Assembly (NCBI RefSeq): GCF_003003285.1
Contig: NZ_PVTP01000001.1
Coordinates: 248,001 to 312,000 of the forward strand
DNA from: Yoonia maritima
Lineage (GTDB): Bacteria > Pseudomonadota > Alphaproteobacteria > Rhodobacterales > Rhodobacteraceae
Length of the DNA stretch: 64,000 nucleotides
Reading direction: 5' to 3'
In this document: positions 6,086-14,883 of the stretch, piece by piece
Position numbering within the stretch: the first letter of the stretch is position 1
Layout of the letters: the number at the start of each line of letters is the position of its first letter
Made by a program: the position numbers and the translations under genes
Notes under the pieces: model-generated
Database searches by the model: none
What the model was told of the DNA's origin: nothing
What the model saw: the letters and a program-made list of their open reading frames with translations, nothing else

Positions 6086-8854
6086 ATGTCTTTTACCGAT
6101 CGCCTCACCCGTTGCCCGCGCCCCTATGACTTAGACAGGGGACAAGATGCGTTATCGCATCTCCCTGATTTACCGGTGGCGTTGGTTTCGCTAATCGAGG
6201 GCGCAGCCGGGTGCAGCCCCTATCTCGCAACTTTATTACAAGTTGAAGCAGCATGGATTGTTTCAGCAATGGAAGCCCCAGAGCAGGCAGTTGACGAAAT
6301 CTTGCGCGGATTGCCCGAAATCTCGCTAGACGCACTGACTGGGCATTTGCGCCAATGCAAACGGCGGATCGCGCTGATTACCGCGTTGGCAGATTTAGGT
6401 GGCGTGTGGCAGTTAGAGACCGTCACTCAAGTTCTAACCGACTTCGCTGATGCCGCTGTTCAAGCTGCTTTGGTGCGATTGGTCGAGGCAGAAGTAACGC
6501 GCGGTAAGCTCCCTAGTGACGGTGATCCGGCGCAAGCTGGTGGGATGTTCGCATTGGCCATGGGAAAAATGGGCGCGGGCGAATTGAACTATTCGTCCGA
6601 TATCGATCTGATTTGCCTGTTCGATGAAACCCGATTTGATCCCGACGACTATCACGAAATCCGTGCAAGCTTTATCCGGGTGACACGACGAATGGCTGCG
6701 ATGCTGTCGGATGTTCGTGGGGGCGGGTATGTGTTTCGGACCGATCTGCGCTTGCGGCCCGATGCGTCAGCGACCCCGGTTTGTTTGTCGATGGAAGCCG
6801 CCGAACGTTACTATGAAAGTGTGGGCCGGACATGGGAGCGTGCCGCCTATATCAAGGCGCGCGCTTGCGTGGGCGATGTCGACGCCGGTGGTAGATTCCT
6901 AGATGCGTTGCGCCCATTTGTATGGCGCAAGCATTTGGATTTCGCCGCGATCCAAGACGCCCATGACATGCGTCTAAAGATCCGTGACCACAAAGGGCTG
7001 CACGGAAAACTTGTGCTTGAAGGGCACAATATGAAGTTAGGGCGCGGCGGTATCCGCGAGATCGAGTTCTTTACGCAAACGCGCCAATTGATTGCAGGTG
7101 GGCGTGACCCGTCACTGCGCGTGCGCGGAACACGGGACGGGCTGAATAGGCTGTCGGCAGCTAATTGGTTGCCTGAGGATGACGCTGTAACACTATACGA
7201 TCATTATAAATATCATCGCGAAGTCGAGCATAGATTGCAGATGATCAATGACGCGCAGACCCATCACTTGCCGAATGATGCTGAAGGTTTCGAACGCCTT
7301 GCAGCATTCATGGGAACGGAAGTGGATGCGCTACGGTCCGAAATTTCAGATCGTATCGAAGAGGTGCACGCATTAACTGAAGGCTTCTTTGCACCCGATG
7401 CAGCGCCAAGCGAAACCAGCGATTGGGGCGCGGAAATTGTTGCGCGGTGGGCCAATTATCCAGCCTTCCGGTCATCTCGCGCAATCGAGATATTTGAACG
7501 GCTTAAGCCTGAAATTTTGGCCCGACTGCAAGAGGCCGCAAAGCCGGACGAGGCTTTGATCCAGTTTGATGGTTTCCTGTCCGGCCTTCCTGCTGGCGTG
7601 CAATTGTTTTCCTTGTTCGAGGCCAACCCGCAGCTGACCCAATTGATCGTGGATATCGCTGCGACCGCGCCAGAACTGTCGCAATACCTATCGCGTAACT
7701 CTGGCGTATTTGATGCCGTGATCGGCGGCGCTTTCTTTGACCCTTGGCCGGGCAAGGATGGTTTGCAGGCTGACCTGACCGCCACTTTGGGTTCCCTCGA
7801 CGATTACGAAACCCAACTTATCGCTGCGCGCCGTTGGGCAAAGGAATGGCATTTCCGCGTTGGTGTGCATTTGCTGCGCGGTTTGATCAGCGCAGAGGTG
7901 GCGGGTAGCCAATATGCTGATCTGGCTGGTGCGGTTGTTGCGGGGCTATGGCCAGTCATCGTTGACGAATTTACCAAAAAACACGGGGCGATGCCGGGAC
8001 GCGGAGGCGTGGTTCTTGGCATGGGGTCGCTTGGGGCCGGGCGGTTGAACGCGGAATCGGATCTCGACTTGATTATGGTTTATGATGCCCAAGGGATTGA
8101 GGCATCGGATGGGCGTCGTCCGCTTGCGACCCGTCCATATTACGCCCGATTGACCCAAGCATTGGTAACCGCGCTTTCTGCGCCCATGTCAGAGGGGCGT
8201 TTGTACGAGGTGGATATGCGGTTGCGCCCGTCTGGCAGGCAGGGGCCGGTCGCAACCTCGTTTGAGGCGTTTACAGATTATCAGCGCAACCAAGCCTGGA
8301 CGTGGGAACATCTGGCGCTGACGCGCGCGCGCGTGATGGCTGGTAATCCAGAGCTGGCGGACGAGATAGAAAACGTCCGCATTGCCGTCTTGGCCGAAAA
8401 GGGCAAAGGTGAAACCGTACTTACCGATGTCGCAGACATGCGCCGCCGGATTGCGGCTGCAAAACCTTCGCAAGGTGATTGGGATGCCAAGATTGGCCCC
8501 GGTCGCTTGCAAGATATCGAACTGTTCGCACAAACGGCATGTTTGCGCGCAGGATCGTCGGCACGTGAATTGGACGCGCAATTAGAGGCCGGTGTCGCAG
8601 ACGGCTGGGTTAGTGCCGCTGACGCGCAGGCGGTGAATGACGCGGCGCGGCTTATGTGGCGCTTGCAAGCGGTTGCTCGTTTGTTAACGGGTGGGCCACT
8701 GCGCCCTGATGAAGTTGGTGAAGGGGCCAAGCGTTTGATTTTGCGTGAAACAGATTGCAGTGATCTGGCAGAGCTGTCTGACCAGCTGCACGCGCAGGCC
8801 GCAGCGGCGGATGCGGTGATTAGCCGGATGTTGGGGGCAGCAGATGACGCGTGA
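6086..8854 (+). CDS. glnE: Bifunctional glutamine synthetase adenylyltransferase/deadenylase
   Basis: Controls glutamine synthetase by attaching and removing AMP in response to PII and glutamine, in the cytoplasm. The 922-residue product has the two nucleotidyltransferase halves of GlnE: GKMGAGELNYSSDIDL near residue 170 and GSLGAGRLNAESDLDL near residue 647, both with the G.G..N..SD.D active-site pattern, plus the associated GRGGIREIEFFTQ and GPGRLQDIELFAQ motifs. It starts at ATG 6086 behind GGAAGG and overlaps the following small gene by 11 bases. Confidence 0.95.
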   Translation: MSFTDRLTRCPRPYDLDRGQDALSHLPDLPVALVSLIEGAAGCSPYLATLLQVEAAWIVSAMEAPEQAVDEILRGLPEISLDALTGHLRQCKRRIALITALADLGGVWQLETVTQVLTDFADAAVQAALVRLVEAEVTRGKLPSDGDPAQAGGMFALAMGKMGAGELNYSSDIDLICLFDETRFDPDDYHEIRASFIRVTRRMAAMLSDVRGGGYVFRTDLRLRPDASATPVCLSMEAAERYYESVGRTWERAAYIKARACVGDVDAGGRFLDALRPFVWRKHLDFAAIQDAHDMRLKIRDHKGLHGKLVLEGHNMKLGRGGIREIEFFTQTRQLIAGGRDPSLRVRGTRDGLNRLSAANWLPEDDAVTLYDHYKYHREVEHRLQMINDAQTHHLPNDAEGFERLAAFMGTEVDALRSEISDRIEEVHALTEGFFAPDAAPSETSDWGAEIVARWANYPAFRSSRAIEIFERLKPEILARLQEAAKPDEALIQFDGFLSGLPAGVQLFSLFEANPQLTQLIVDIAATAPELSQYLSRNSGVFDAVIGGAFFDPWPGKDGLQADLTATLGSLDDYETQLIAARRWAKEWHFRVGVHLLRGLISAEVAGSQYADLAGAVVAGLWPVIVDEFTKKHGAMPGRGGVVLGMGSLGAGRLNAESDLDLIMVYDAQGIEASDGRRPLATRPYYARLTQALVTALSAPMSEGRLYEVDMRLRPSGRQGPVATSFEAFTDYQRNQAWTWEHLALTRARVMAGNPELADEIENVRIAVLAEKGKGETVLTDVADMRRRIAAAKPSQGDWDAKIGPGRLQDIELFAQTACLRAGSSARELDAQLEAGVADGWVSAADAQAVNDAARLMWRLQAVARLLTGGPLRPDEVGEGAKRLILRETDCSDLAELSDQLHAQAAAADAVISRMLGAADDA

Positions 8855-9113
8855 TCCAATCGACCCGACTGGCCTGATCCGTGAATCTTTCCGGATTGAT
8901 GGCATTACCACCGAAGAGTGCAGGACAATCTTTTTAGAATGGGCGATGGGGATTGCGGCCGATGTCGATGCAAAGGCGGCGATCAGAACGCATCTCGTGA
9001 CTTATAGCGATATGCCGCAGGACCATCCGATGATCGTTACACTATCTGCAGCATTGGCTGATGTGCGCCCGCCCAAACGCCGTGGCGGTAGGCGAGCGCG
9101 TGTTCCTGAATAA
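8844..9113 (+). CDS. Small conserved-type hypothetical protein downstream of glnE
   Basis: An 89-residue soluble protein whose ATG overlaps the end of glnE by 11 bases, so translation is probably coupled. The middle is mixed alpha-helical (TTEECRTIFLEWAMG), the C-terminus very basic (KRRGGRRARVP), possibly nucleic-acid binding. I do not recognise a named family; a similar small gene next to glnE is seen in relatives as far as I recall. Its TAA stop touches the eda stop of the opposite strand with no base between. Confidence 0.7.
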   Translation: MTRDPIDPTGLIRESFRIDGITTEECRTIFLEWAMGIAADVDAKAAIRTHLVTYSDMPQDHPMIVTLSAALADVRPPKRRGGRRARVPE

Positions 9114-9773
9114 TCAGCTGGCTTGTAGCTGTGATGCCTCGTGCGCAAGCGCTGTGATGCCAGCCCAATCGCCCGCTTGGACCATATCTTTGGGTGCAAC
9201 CCAAGATCCACCAACACAAAGAGTGTTGCTTAGGCTAAGGTAATCATTTGCATTTTTCAGACTTACGCCGCCTGTCGGGCAGAACTTGACCTGCGGGATC
9301 GGTGCGCCGATCGCCTTAAGCGCTGGCGCGCCGCCGTTTGCTTCCGCGGGAAAGAATTTTTGCACGCTATAGCCGCGTTCCAGTAGGCGCATCGCCTCGG
9401 ACGCTGTGGCGATACCGGGCAACAACGGCAGGTCATTGGCTTCGCACGCGTCTAGCAGTCGGTCGGTTGCGCCGGGTGATACGCCGAATGTTGCACCTGC
9501 TTCTTTGGCAGCTTCGACGTCTTTTGGCGTCAGCAATGTGCCAGCGCCAACAACACCGCCGGGCACTGACGCCATCTCGCGGATCGCGTCCAAAGCGGCG
9601 GGCGTGCGAAGTGTGACTTCAAGGGCAGGTAGGCCGCCAGCGACAAGCGCCCGCGCCAAATCAGCTGCTGTGCTGGCGTCATCAATTACCAAAACAGGGA
9701 CAACAGGGGCAAGCAGGCAGACTTTGGCGGCGGCGGCAGAGGCTTCTTGTGGGGTCATGTTCCAGACTTTCAT
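9114..9773 (-). CDS. eda: 2-dehydro-3-deoxy-6-phosphogluconate aldolase
   Basis: Final enzyme of the Entner-Doudoroff pathway, splitting KDPG into pyruvate and glyceraldehyde 3-phosphate. The 219-residue protein has LEVTLRTPAALDAI (catalytic Glu region), GAGTLL, and KFFPAEANGG with the Schiff-base lysine, all Eda hallmarks, and CPTGGVS for phosphate binding. It follows edd by 66 bases on the same strand, so the two form an edd-eda operon. ATG 9773 or the sixth-codon ATG 9758 may be the start. Confidence 0.93.
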   Translation of the reverse strand: MKVWNMTPQEASAAAAKVCLLAPVVPVLVIDDASTAADLARALVAGGLPALEVTLRTPAALDAIREMASVPGGVVGAGTLLTPKDVEAAKEAGATFGVSPGATDRLLDACEANDLPLLPGIATASEAMRLLERGYSVQKFFPAEANGGAPALKAIGAPIPQVKFCPTGGVSLKNANDYLSLSNTLCVGGSWVAPKDMVQAGDWAGITALAHEASQLQAS

Positions 9774-9790
9774 CGGTTATTTGGTGCAGA

Positions 9791-9809
9791 GCGGCGTCGT
9801 TGACGCCGC
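9791..9809 (-). other. Intercistronic hairpin between edd and eda
   Basis: GCGGCGTC (9791-9798) and GACGCCGC (9802-9809) form a perfect 8-pair stem with a 3-base loop between the edd stop and eda start. There is no T-run on the transcribed strand, so it is more likely an mRNA-stability element than a terminator. Confidence 0.5.
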
Positions 9810-9839
9810 GTCGGGATGCTTATGGGAAATATGTGTCAG

Positions 9840-11645
9840 CTAGACAACCACTGCGGCGCCTTCAGAGGACAGGCCCACGTTGCGGCGGAAGACTTCGAAT
9901 AATTCACGTCCAACACCGTTGCCGTTGCCAGTCAGGTCAGCAATTGCGGGGCTGCGCGTGGTTAGATCCACGCCCAAGACATCAATGGTGCCTTTTGTGG
10001 CATCTAGGCGCACGATGTCCCCGTCTTGGATCAGGCTGATTGGGCCGTTATCGGCGGCCTCGGGCGATAGGTGGATTGCTGACGGCACCTTGCCGGATGC
10101 GCCAGACATACGACCGTCAGTTACCAGCGCCACCTTCAATCCGCGATCTTGCAATACGGCGAGCGTTGGTGTCAGGCCATGCAATTCGGGCATGCCGTTC
10201 GATTTTGGCCCTTGGAACCGAACCACGATGATTGTGTCTTCGGTAAACTCGCCAGCTTTGAACGCGTCTTTAACGGCTTCTTGGGTGTGGAACACGCGGG
10301 CAGGGGCTTCGACGATGTGGCGCTCTTTTGCGACGGCAGAGGCTTTGATCACGCCGCGGCCTAGGTTGCCGACGAGTTGCTTCAATCCTCCTTCGGGCTG
10401 GAACGGGTTGCTTGCAGGGCGCAGAATCTTTTCGTTCAGCGATTTGCCGGCACCAGCGGAATAGGTGATCCGACCATCTGTCAGTTTAGGTTCCTGCGTA
10501 TACAAATGTAGCCCGTCACCCGCGACTGTTTTCACGTCATCGTGTAGCAGGCCAGCGTTCAGCAATTCACCAATCATAAACCCAAGACCGCCAGCAGCAT
10601 GGAAGTGGTTCACATCTGCAAGACCGTTTGGATAAACCTTCGCCATGAGCGGAGTTACATCTGACAGGTCGCTAAAGTCTTGCAGATCAAGGATGATACC
10701 AGCTGCACGTGCCATCGCTGGCAGGTGCAGCACAAGGTTCGTTGAACCACCGGTGGCCATAAGGCCGACAAGGCCGTTCACAAATGCCTTTTCATCCAAG
10801 ACATCGCAAACAGGCGTGTACTGGTTGCCCAATGCCGTGATTTCCAGCGCGCGTTCTGTGCCTGCAGTTGTCAGCGCGTCGCGCATTGGCGTGTTCGGGT
10901 TCACAAAGGATGCGCCGGGTAGGTGCAGGCCCATGAATTCCATCAGCATCTGGTTGGTGTTGGCTGTGCCGTAGAACGTGCATGTACCCGGTCCATGGTA
11001 AGACGCCATTTCAGAGGCCATCAATTCGTCACGCCCAATTTCGCCGACAGCGAATTTCTGGCGGACTTTGGCTTTTTCGTCGTTCGGCAAACCGGATGTC
11101 ATCGGACCAGCGGGTAGGAACACACTGGGGATATAGCCAAACGTTGCCGCGGCCATGACAAGACCGGGAACGATTTTATCACAGACACCAAGATAGATCG
11201 CAGCGTCAAAGACGTTATGCGAAAGACCAACACCTGCAGCCAGCGCAATCACGTCACGCGAAAATAGGGATAGCTCCATCCCGGTCTGGCCCTGCGTCAC
11301 GCCGTCACACATAGCGGGAACGCCGCCTGCAACCTGCGCCGTGCCGCCGGCCGCACGCGCAGCTGCGCGGATCAGATTCGGATACAGTTCAAAGGGTTGG
11401 TGCGCCGACAACATGTCATTGTAGGCGGTGATGATTCCGATGTTTGGTGCGCGACCCTCTGCCAATGTGGCCTTGTCTTCACCCATCGCGGCATAGGCGT
11501 GGGCAAGGTTGCCACAGGCCATATGGGCGCGACGTGGCCCTTCAGATGCGGCGCGTGCCATATTTTCGAGGTAGGCTTGGCGCGTATCTTCCGAACGTGC
11601 GCGGATGCGATCTGTGACCGCGGCGATTTTGGGATGAAGTGGCAT
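9840..11645 (-). CDS. edd: Phosphogluconate dehydratase
   Basis: Converts 6-phosphogluconate to KDPG in the Entner-Doudoroff pathway; an Fe-S dehydratase of the IlvD/Edd family. From ATG 11645 it is 601 residues, the normal Edd length. The start is chosen because AGGAAG lies 4 bases upstream; two earlier in-frame starts would add 9-13 residues. Family signs include [49 protein letters not shown] and [18 protein letters not shown], which hold the cluster cysteines. It is the first gene of edd-eda and has a palindrome-containing promoter. Confidence 0.95.
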   Translation of the reverse strand: MPLHPKIAAVTDRIRARSEDTRQAYLENMARAASEGPRRAHMACGNLAHAYAAMGEDKATLAEGRAPNIGIITAYNDMLSAHQPFELYPNLIRAAARAAGGTAQVAGGVPAMCDGVTQGQTGMELSLFSRDVIALAAGVGLSHNVFDAAIYLGVCDKIVPGLVMAAATFGYIPSVFLPAGPMTSGLPNDEKAKVRQKFAVGEIGRDELMASEMASYHGPGTCTFYGTANTNQMLMEFMGLHLPGASFVNPNTPMRDALTTAGTERALEITALGNQYTPVCDVLDEKAFVNGLVGLMATGGSTNLVLHLPAMARAAGIILDLQDFSDLSDVTPLMAKVYPNGLADVNHFHAAGGLGFMIGELLNAGLLHDDVKTVAGDGLHLYTQEPKLTDGRITYSAGAGKSLNEKILRPASNPFQPEGGLKQLVGNLGRGVIKASAVAKERHIVEAPARVFHTQEAVKDAFKAGEFTEDTIIVVRFQGPKSNGMPELHGLTPTLAVLQDRGLKVALVTDGRMSGASGKVPSAIHLSPEAADNGPISLIQDGDIVRLDATKGTIDVLGVDLTTRSPAIADLTGNGNGVGRELFEVFRRNVGLSSEGAAVVV

Positions 11646-11674
11646 TGGCTTCCTCATGGCATTTCTTTGACCAA

Positions 11675-11703
11675 ATCTTACCACAAGCCGTTAGCGCTAA
11701 CAA
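11675..11703 (-). promoter_or_regulatory. Promoter of edd-eda with overlapping LacI-type operator
   Basis: On the minus strand TTGTTA (11703-11698) and TAAGAT (11680-11675) are separated by 17 bases. The perfect 12-base palindrome GTTAGCGCTAAC (11690-11701) covers the -35 and spacer, where a bound repressor would block RNA polymerase. The central CG and symmetry are typical of LacI-family operators. The promoter is an inference from hexamer match; the palindrome is directly visible. Confidence 0.55.
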
Positions 11704-11736
11704 GTATCATGGCGAAAGGAATGTGACTAAAAGTTA

Positions 11737-11748
11737 GTTAGCACTACC
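11737..11748 (-). promoter_or_regulatory. Possible auxiliary operator upstream of edd
   Basis: GTTAGCACTACC matches 10 of 12 bases of the perfect palindrome at 11690-11701, with centres 47 bases apart. It could be a second, weaker site for the same regulator, or relate to the divergent lipoprotein gene. Confidence 0.35.
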
Positions 11749-11822
11749 TAAACGGTTACAAATTATGATTAAGCGTGCTAGCGGGTTGCGCGTTGAGCTT
11801 CAAAAAAGATCAGGAGTTGTTT

Positions 11823-12374
11823 ATGTTCAAAAGCTTACTTAGCCTAATGGTGCTACTCATCGGGATGGCAGCATGTTCGTTGCCGACGTCACAGTCTGAT
11901 GTGCGCCCTGTGATGGATCGGTCATATACTTTAACTGGTCTAAACTTTGCCGTGGCTGAAGGGTTAACCGTTTCTGAAGAAAATCGGTATTACCCAACCT
12001 CTGATATCGTCTGGCGTGGCGATGCGCCGGGTCCGCGTGGCGATCAAATCGGTGCGATGTTTAAAACTGCTGCTGATCGGAATAAATCTGTCATTCGCGG
12101 TGATGTTCCGATTGTCGTTGATGTACAGCTTTTGCGCTTCCACGGTGTTACCGAACGTACACGTGGTTCCATTGGTGGCGTTTACAACATTATTTTCATG
12201 CTGACTGTTCGTGATGCACGCACTGGCGAAGTTATTGAACCTGCGCGCCGGGTTGTTGCTAATCTTCCTGCGCCCGGCGGTAGTGAAGCGATGGCGTTAG
12301 AGCACCAAGGCCGCACCGAAAAAGTCGAAGTGACCAACTTTTTAACGGCTACCTTGCGAAATCAGCTTATCTAA
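11823..12374 (+). CDS. Putative lipoprotein, possibly DUF6778-like
   Basis: A 183-residue exported protein. ATG 11823 is preceded by AGGAG at 6 bases and begins a signal peptide (MFKSLLSLMVLLIGMAAC) ending in a lipobox-like MAAC, so the mature protein would be lipid-anchored. The rest has no catalytic motif that I recognise; beta-rich stretches such as VDVQLLRFHGVTER and YNIIFMLTVRDARTGEVI suggest a small periplasmic beta domain. It may belong to a Rhodobacteraceae lipoprotein family (DUF6778-type), recalled only loosely. It is divergent from edd. Confidence 0.7.
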   Translation: MFKSLLSLMVLLIGMAACSLPTSQSDVRPVMDRSYTLTGLNFAVAEGLTVSEENRYYPTSDIVWRGDAPGPRGDQIGAMFKTAADRNKSVIRGDVPIVVDVQLLRFHGVTERTRGSIGGVYNIIFMLTVRDARTGEVIEPARRVVANLPAPGGSEAMALEHQGRTEKVEVTNFLTATLRNQLI

Positions 12375-12417
12375 AGACATCTTCCCAAGCGGGGGTAAAT
12401 AGGGGTAGGAGAACAGT

Positions 12418-13626
12418 ATGAATACAACTGACACCTCCCCCGAATTGCCCGTCGTCCGCTTGATCCCCAAGGCCGAAGCCCGTGCCATCCGTCACGGCTT
12501 CCCTTGGGTCTATGCCAATGAATTGGTAACAGACCGACGCACCCGTAACCTAACGCCCGGCACGATTGCGCGGCTCGAAGATGCCAACCGCACGCCCATG
12601 GGTATTGTCGCGGTGACGCCTGCGTCAAAAATCATTTGCCGCATGTTGGACCAAGATCCAGATGCAGTTATCGATCAGGCTTGGTTCGCAACCCGCCTGA
12701 CACGCGCGCTTGCGCATCGCGAACGCTTGTATGATGCGCCGTTTTATCGACTTGTCCACGCAGAATCTGATGGCTTGCCAGGTGTCATCATCGACCGTTT
12801 CGGTGACGTCGCCGTTGTTCAGCCAAATGCGGCATGGGCTGATGTTCTGATAGCAACTCTTGTCGCTGCGTTGCAGGATGTTACCGGCGTAACCACCGTG
12901 ATTATGAACGGTACAGGCCGCGCTCGCACGTTGGAAGGTCTCGAAGAAAAGACCGAAGTTCTGGTTGGTGATGCGCCAGCAGGGCCGATCCCCGTGCCGA
13001 TGAATGGTGCAACCTATATGGCCGACGTTATGGGCGGGCAGAAAACGGGGTTGTTCTTTGACCAGCGTCCGAACCATGCCTTTGCAGCAGGTCTGGCCAA
13101 GGATGCGCGCGTGCTTGATGTCTTCTCGCATGTTGGTGGGTTCGGTTTGGCTGCTTTGGCTGGCGGTGCGAAATCAGCATTGTCTGTCGACGGTTCAGCC
13201 CCCGCACTTGAACTAGCAGAGCAGGGCGCTGCCGCTATGGGCGCATCTGATCGGTTTGAAACACGTAAGGGCGATGCCTTCGATGTGCTGACTGCCTTGG
13301 CCGAAGAAAGCGCAGAGTTCGACGTTGTCATCTGTGACCCGCCCGCATTTGCGCCAACCCGCAATGCCGCCGAAGCAGGGCTACGGGCCTATGAACGTGT
13401 CGCGCGTTTGGCCGCGCCATTGGTCGCGGACGGCGGATATCTGGTGCTGTGCTCGTGTTCACACGCGGCTGACATCACCAAATTCCGCAATTCATGTTCG
13501 CGCGGGATTGGCCGTGCTGGTCGGCGCGGGCAGATCATCTACACAGGCTTTGCTGGCCCAGATCACCCGCAATTGCCACATTTGGCCGAAAGCGGCTACC
13601 TAAAGGTGGTTGTCTACCGCCTATGA
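12418..13626 (+). CDS. RlmI-like class I SAM-dependent rRNA methyltransferase
   Basis: A 402-residue protein with the RlmI/RlmK layout: N-terminal PUA-like domain (RAIRHGFPWVYANEL), a central segment with QKTGLFFDQRPN, and a C-terminal Rossmann methyltransferase fold with VLDVFSHVGGFGLAAL (SAM loop) and CDPPAFAPTR, the DPPxF motif of 5-methylcytosine/rRNA methyltransferases. Probable substrate is 23S rRNA cytosine. The C-terminus is intact. The stop overlaps the start of the PIN-domain gene (ATGA), so the two are translationally coupled. Confidence 0.85.
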   Translation: MNTTDTSPELPVVRLIPKAEARAIRHGFPWVYANELVTDRRTRNLTPGTIARLEDANRTPMGIVAVTPASKIICRMLDQDPDAVIDQAWFATRLTRALAHRERLYDAPFYRLVHAESDGLPGVIIDRFGDVAVVQPNAAWADVLIATLVAALQDVTGVTTVIMNGTGRARTLEGLEEKTEVLVGDAPAGPIPVPMNGATYMADVMGGQKTGLFFDQRPNHAFAAGLAKDARVLDVFSHVGGFGLAALAGGAKSALSVDGSAPALELAEQGAAAMGASDRFETRKGDAFDVLTALAEESAEFDVVICDPPAFAPTRNAAEAGLRAYERVARLAAPLVADGGYLVLCSCSHAADITKFRNSCSRGIGRAGRRGQIIYTGFAGPDHPQLPHLAESGYLKVVVYRL

Positions 13627-14165
13627 GGGTCATGATCGACGCCTGCGTTCTTTATCCAACAGTCATGCGCGAGGTCGTGCTTGGCTGTGCTGCGCAGGGC
13701 CTTTTCGAGCCGCGTTGGAGCCCGCGCATCCTAGAAGAATGGGCGCGGGCGACGATCAAACTGGGGCCGGAACAAGAAGTCTGGGCGCGCGGTGAAATTG
13801 CGACACTCAATGCGAAGTTCTCAAAGGCGAGTGTCAGCTATGACACCGCAATTGAGGCGCGGTTTTGGCTTCCAGACCCTGCCGATATTCACGTGCTTAC
13901 AGCGGCAGTTGTTGGATCATGTGATGCGATTTTAACGATGAATGCCAAGGACTTCCCTGGTAATATCCTAGCAGAAGAAGACCTGACGCGTCGCGACCCA
14001 GATGGGTTCATGCGCCAGATGTTCGACATAGCCCCGGATAAGGTGCGTAACGTTGCCGATGGCGTTTTAGCCGAAGCAAACCGACTGTCAGATCGACCAT
14101 GGGAGATGCGCGCGCTGATGAAAAAAGCGCGGCTTCCACGCTTTGGCAAGGCATTAGTGGCCTAG
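13623..14165 (+). CDS. PIN domain protein (RSP_2648-type)
   Basis: A 180-residue PIN-fold protein, a presumed metal-dependent RNase. The N-terminal MIDACVLYP supplies the first acidic residue, and DPADIHVLTAAVVGSCDAIL followed by TMNAKDFP carries the later acidic residues typical of PIN domains. No antitoxin-like gene is next to it. Instead it is coupled by an ATGA overlap to an rRNA methyltransferase, so a housekeeping RNA role is more likely than a toxin. ATG 13623 is taken as start; 13632 is a second in-frame ATG. Its stop codon shares CTAG with the convergent M48 gene. Confidence 0.82.
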   Translation: MRVMIDACVLYPTVMREVVLGCAAQGLFEPRWSPRILEEWARATIKLGPEQEVWARGEIATLNAKFSKASVSYDTAIEARFWLPDPADIHVLTAAVVGSCDAILTMNAKDFPGNILAEEDLTRRDPDGFMRQMFDIAPDKVRNVADGVLAEANRLSDRPWEMRALMKKARLPRFGKALVA

Positions 14166-14842
14166 CGCCACTTTGCCTCGTTTGCTTCAATTGCGGCAAT
14201 GCGAAGCGGCGTTTTTGGGTGGCTCATCAACCATGCAGGCGTTGCTGCTCCACGTGCGCCAGTCAGCCCTTCAAGTTTAGCAAAGAGTGATTTTTGCGGT
14301 GCCGTGCCGATGCCAGATTTTGTTAGCAGCGCCGATGCATAGGCGTCTGCCTCAAACTCATCTGAACGCGACATTCCCGCAGCGACCAGCCGCATCGCCA
14401 TCGTCGCCAGCCATGGGCCGATACCCGGAATAAACCGACTAAGGACCATCGCAAGCGCCGTGCGCATCGCATTTTGACCGGTAAAGTCGATCATACGACG
14501 CTTGGCGTGCCCCAAGGCCACATGGCCCAATTCATGGGCAATAACGGACGCCATTTCTTCGGCGCTGACTTTACCTTCGCGGTATTTGTCAAAAAAACCA
14601 CGCGTGATGAAAATCCGTCCATCTGCGACAGCCAAACCGTTCACGGGTTCTATCTCGTAGATGTGCACGCGGATGCGTTCGATATCCAAGGCTTTGGCCA
14701 TGCGTGCGGTCAATTGGTTGAGAACCGGATCGTCCATTTCGATCGACTTTGCGTCCAGTTCACGCGCGGTGCGCCAGACGGAGAACCGATACATCGCGAG
14801 CCCGTAAAGGACCGCCAGCAGAATAGGGGTAAATCTGATCAT
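14162..14842 (-). CDS. M48 family metallopeptidase, membrane-anchored
   Basis: A 226-residue zinc peptidase of the M48 (HtpX/Oma1/BepA-like) family. An N-terminal hydrophobic helix (FTPILLAVLYGLAMY) is followed by the domain with VIAHELGHVALGH (HExxH, about residues 97-110) and the third ligand in SRSDEFEADAYASALL. It is shorter than HtpX and has one N-terminal anchor. It lies 41 bases downstream of the VWA gene on the same strand and may be the last gene of the MoxR/VWA cluster; a role in envelope protein quality control is an inference. Confidence 0.87.
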   Translation of the reverse strand: MIRFTPILLAVLYGLAMYRFSVWRTARELDAKSIEMDDPVLNQLTARMAKALDIERIRVHIYEIEPVNGLAVADGRIFITRGFFDKYREGKVSAEEMASVIAHELGHVALGHAKRRMIDFTGQNAMRTALAMVLSRFIPGIGPWLATMAMRLVAAGMSRSDEFEADAYASALLTKSGIGTAPQKSLFAKLEGLTGARGAATPAWLMSHPKTPLRIAAIEANEAKWR

Positions 14843-14883
14843 ATCTTAGATATTGGGGGCGGGTTGCAGAATAGCAATGGGGA

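Noticed and set aside
13445-13626. Suspected frameshift at the end of the RlmI-like gene
   Set aside because: The tail IIYTGFAGPDHPQLPHLAES continues the family pattern to the end, so the gene is intact.
13623-14165. PIN protein as a toxin of a toxin-antitoxin pair
   Set aside because: No small antitoxin gene next to it; it is coupled to an rRNA methyltransferase.
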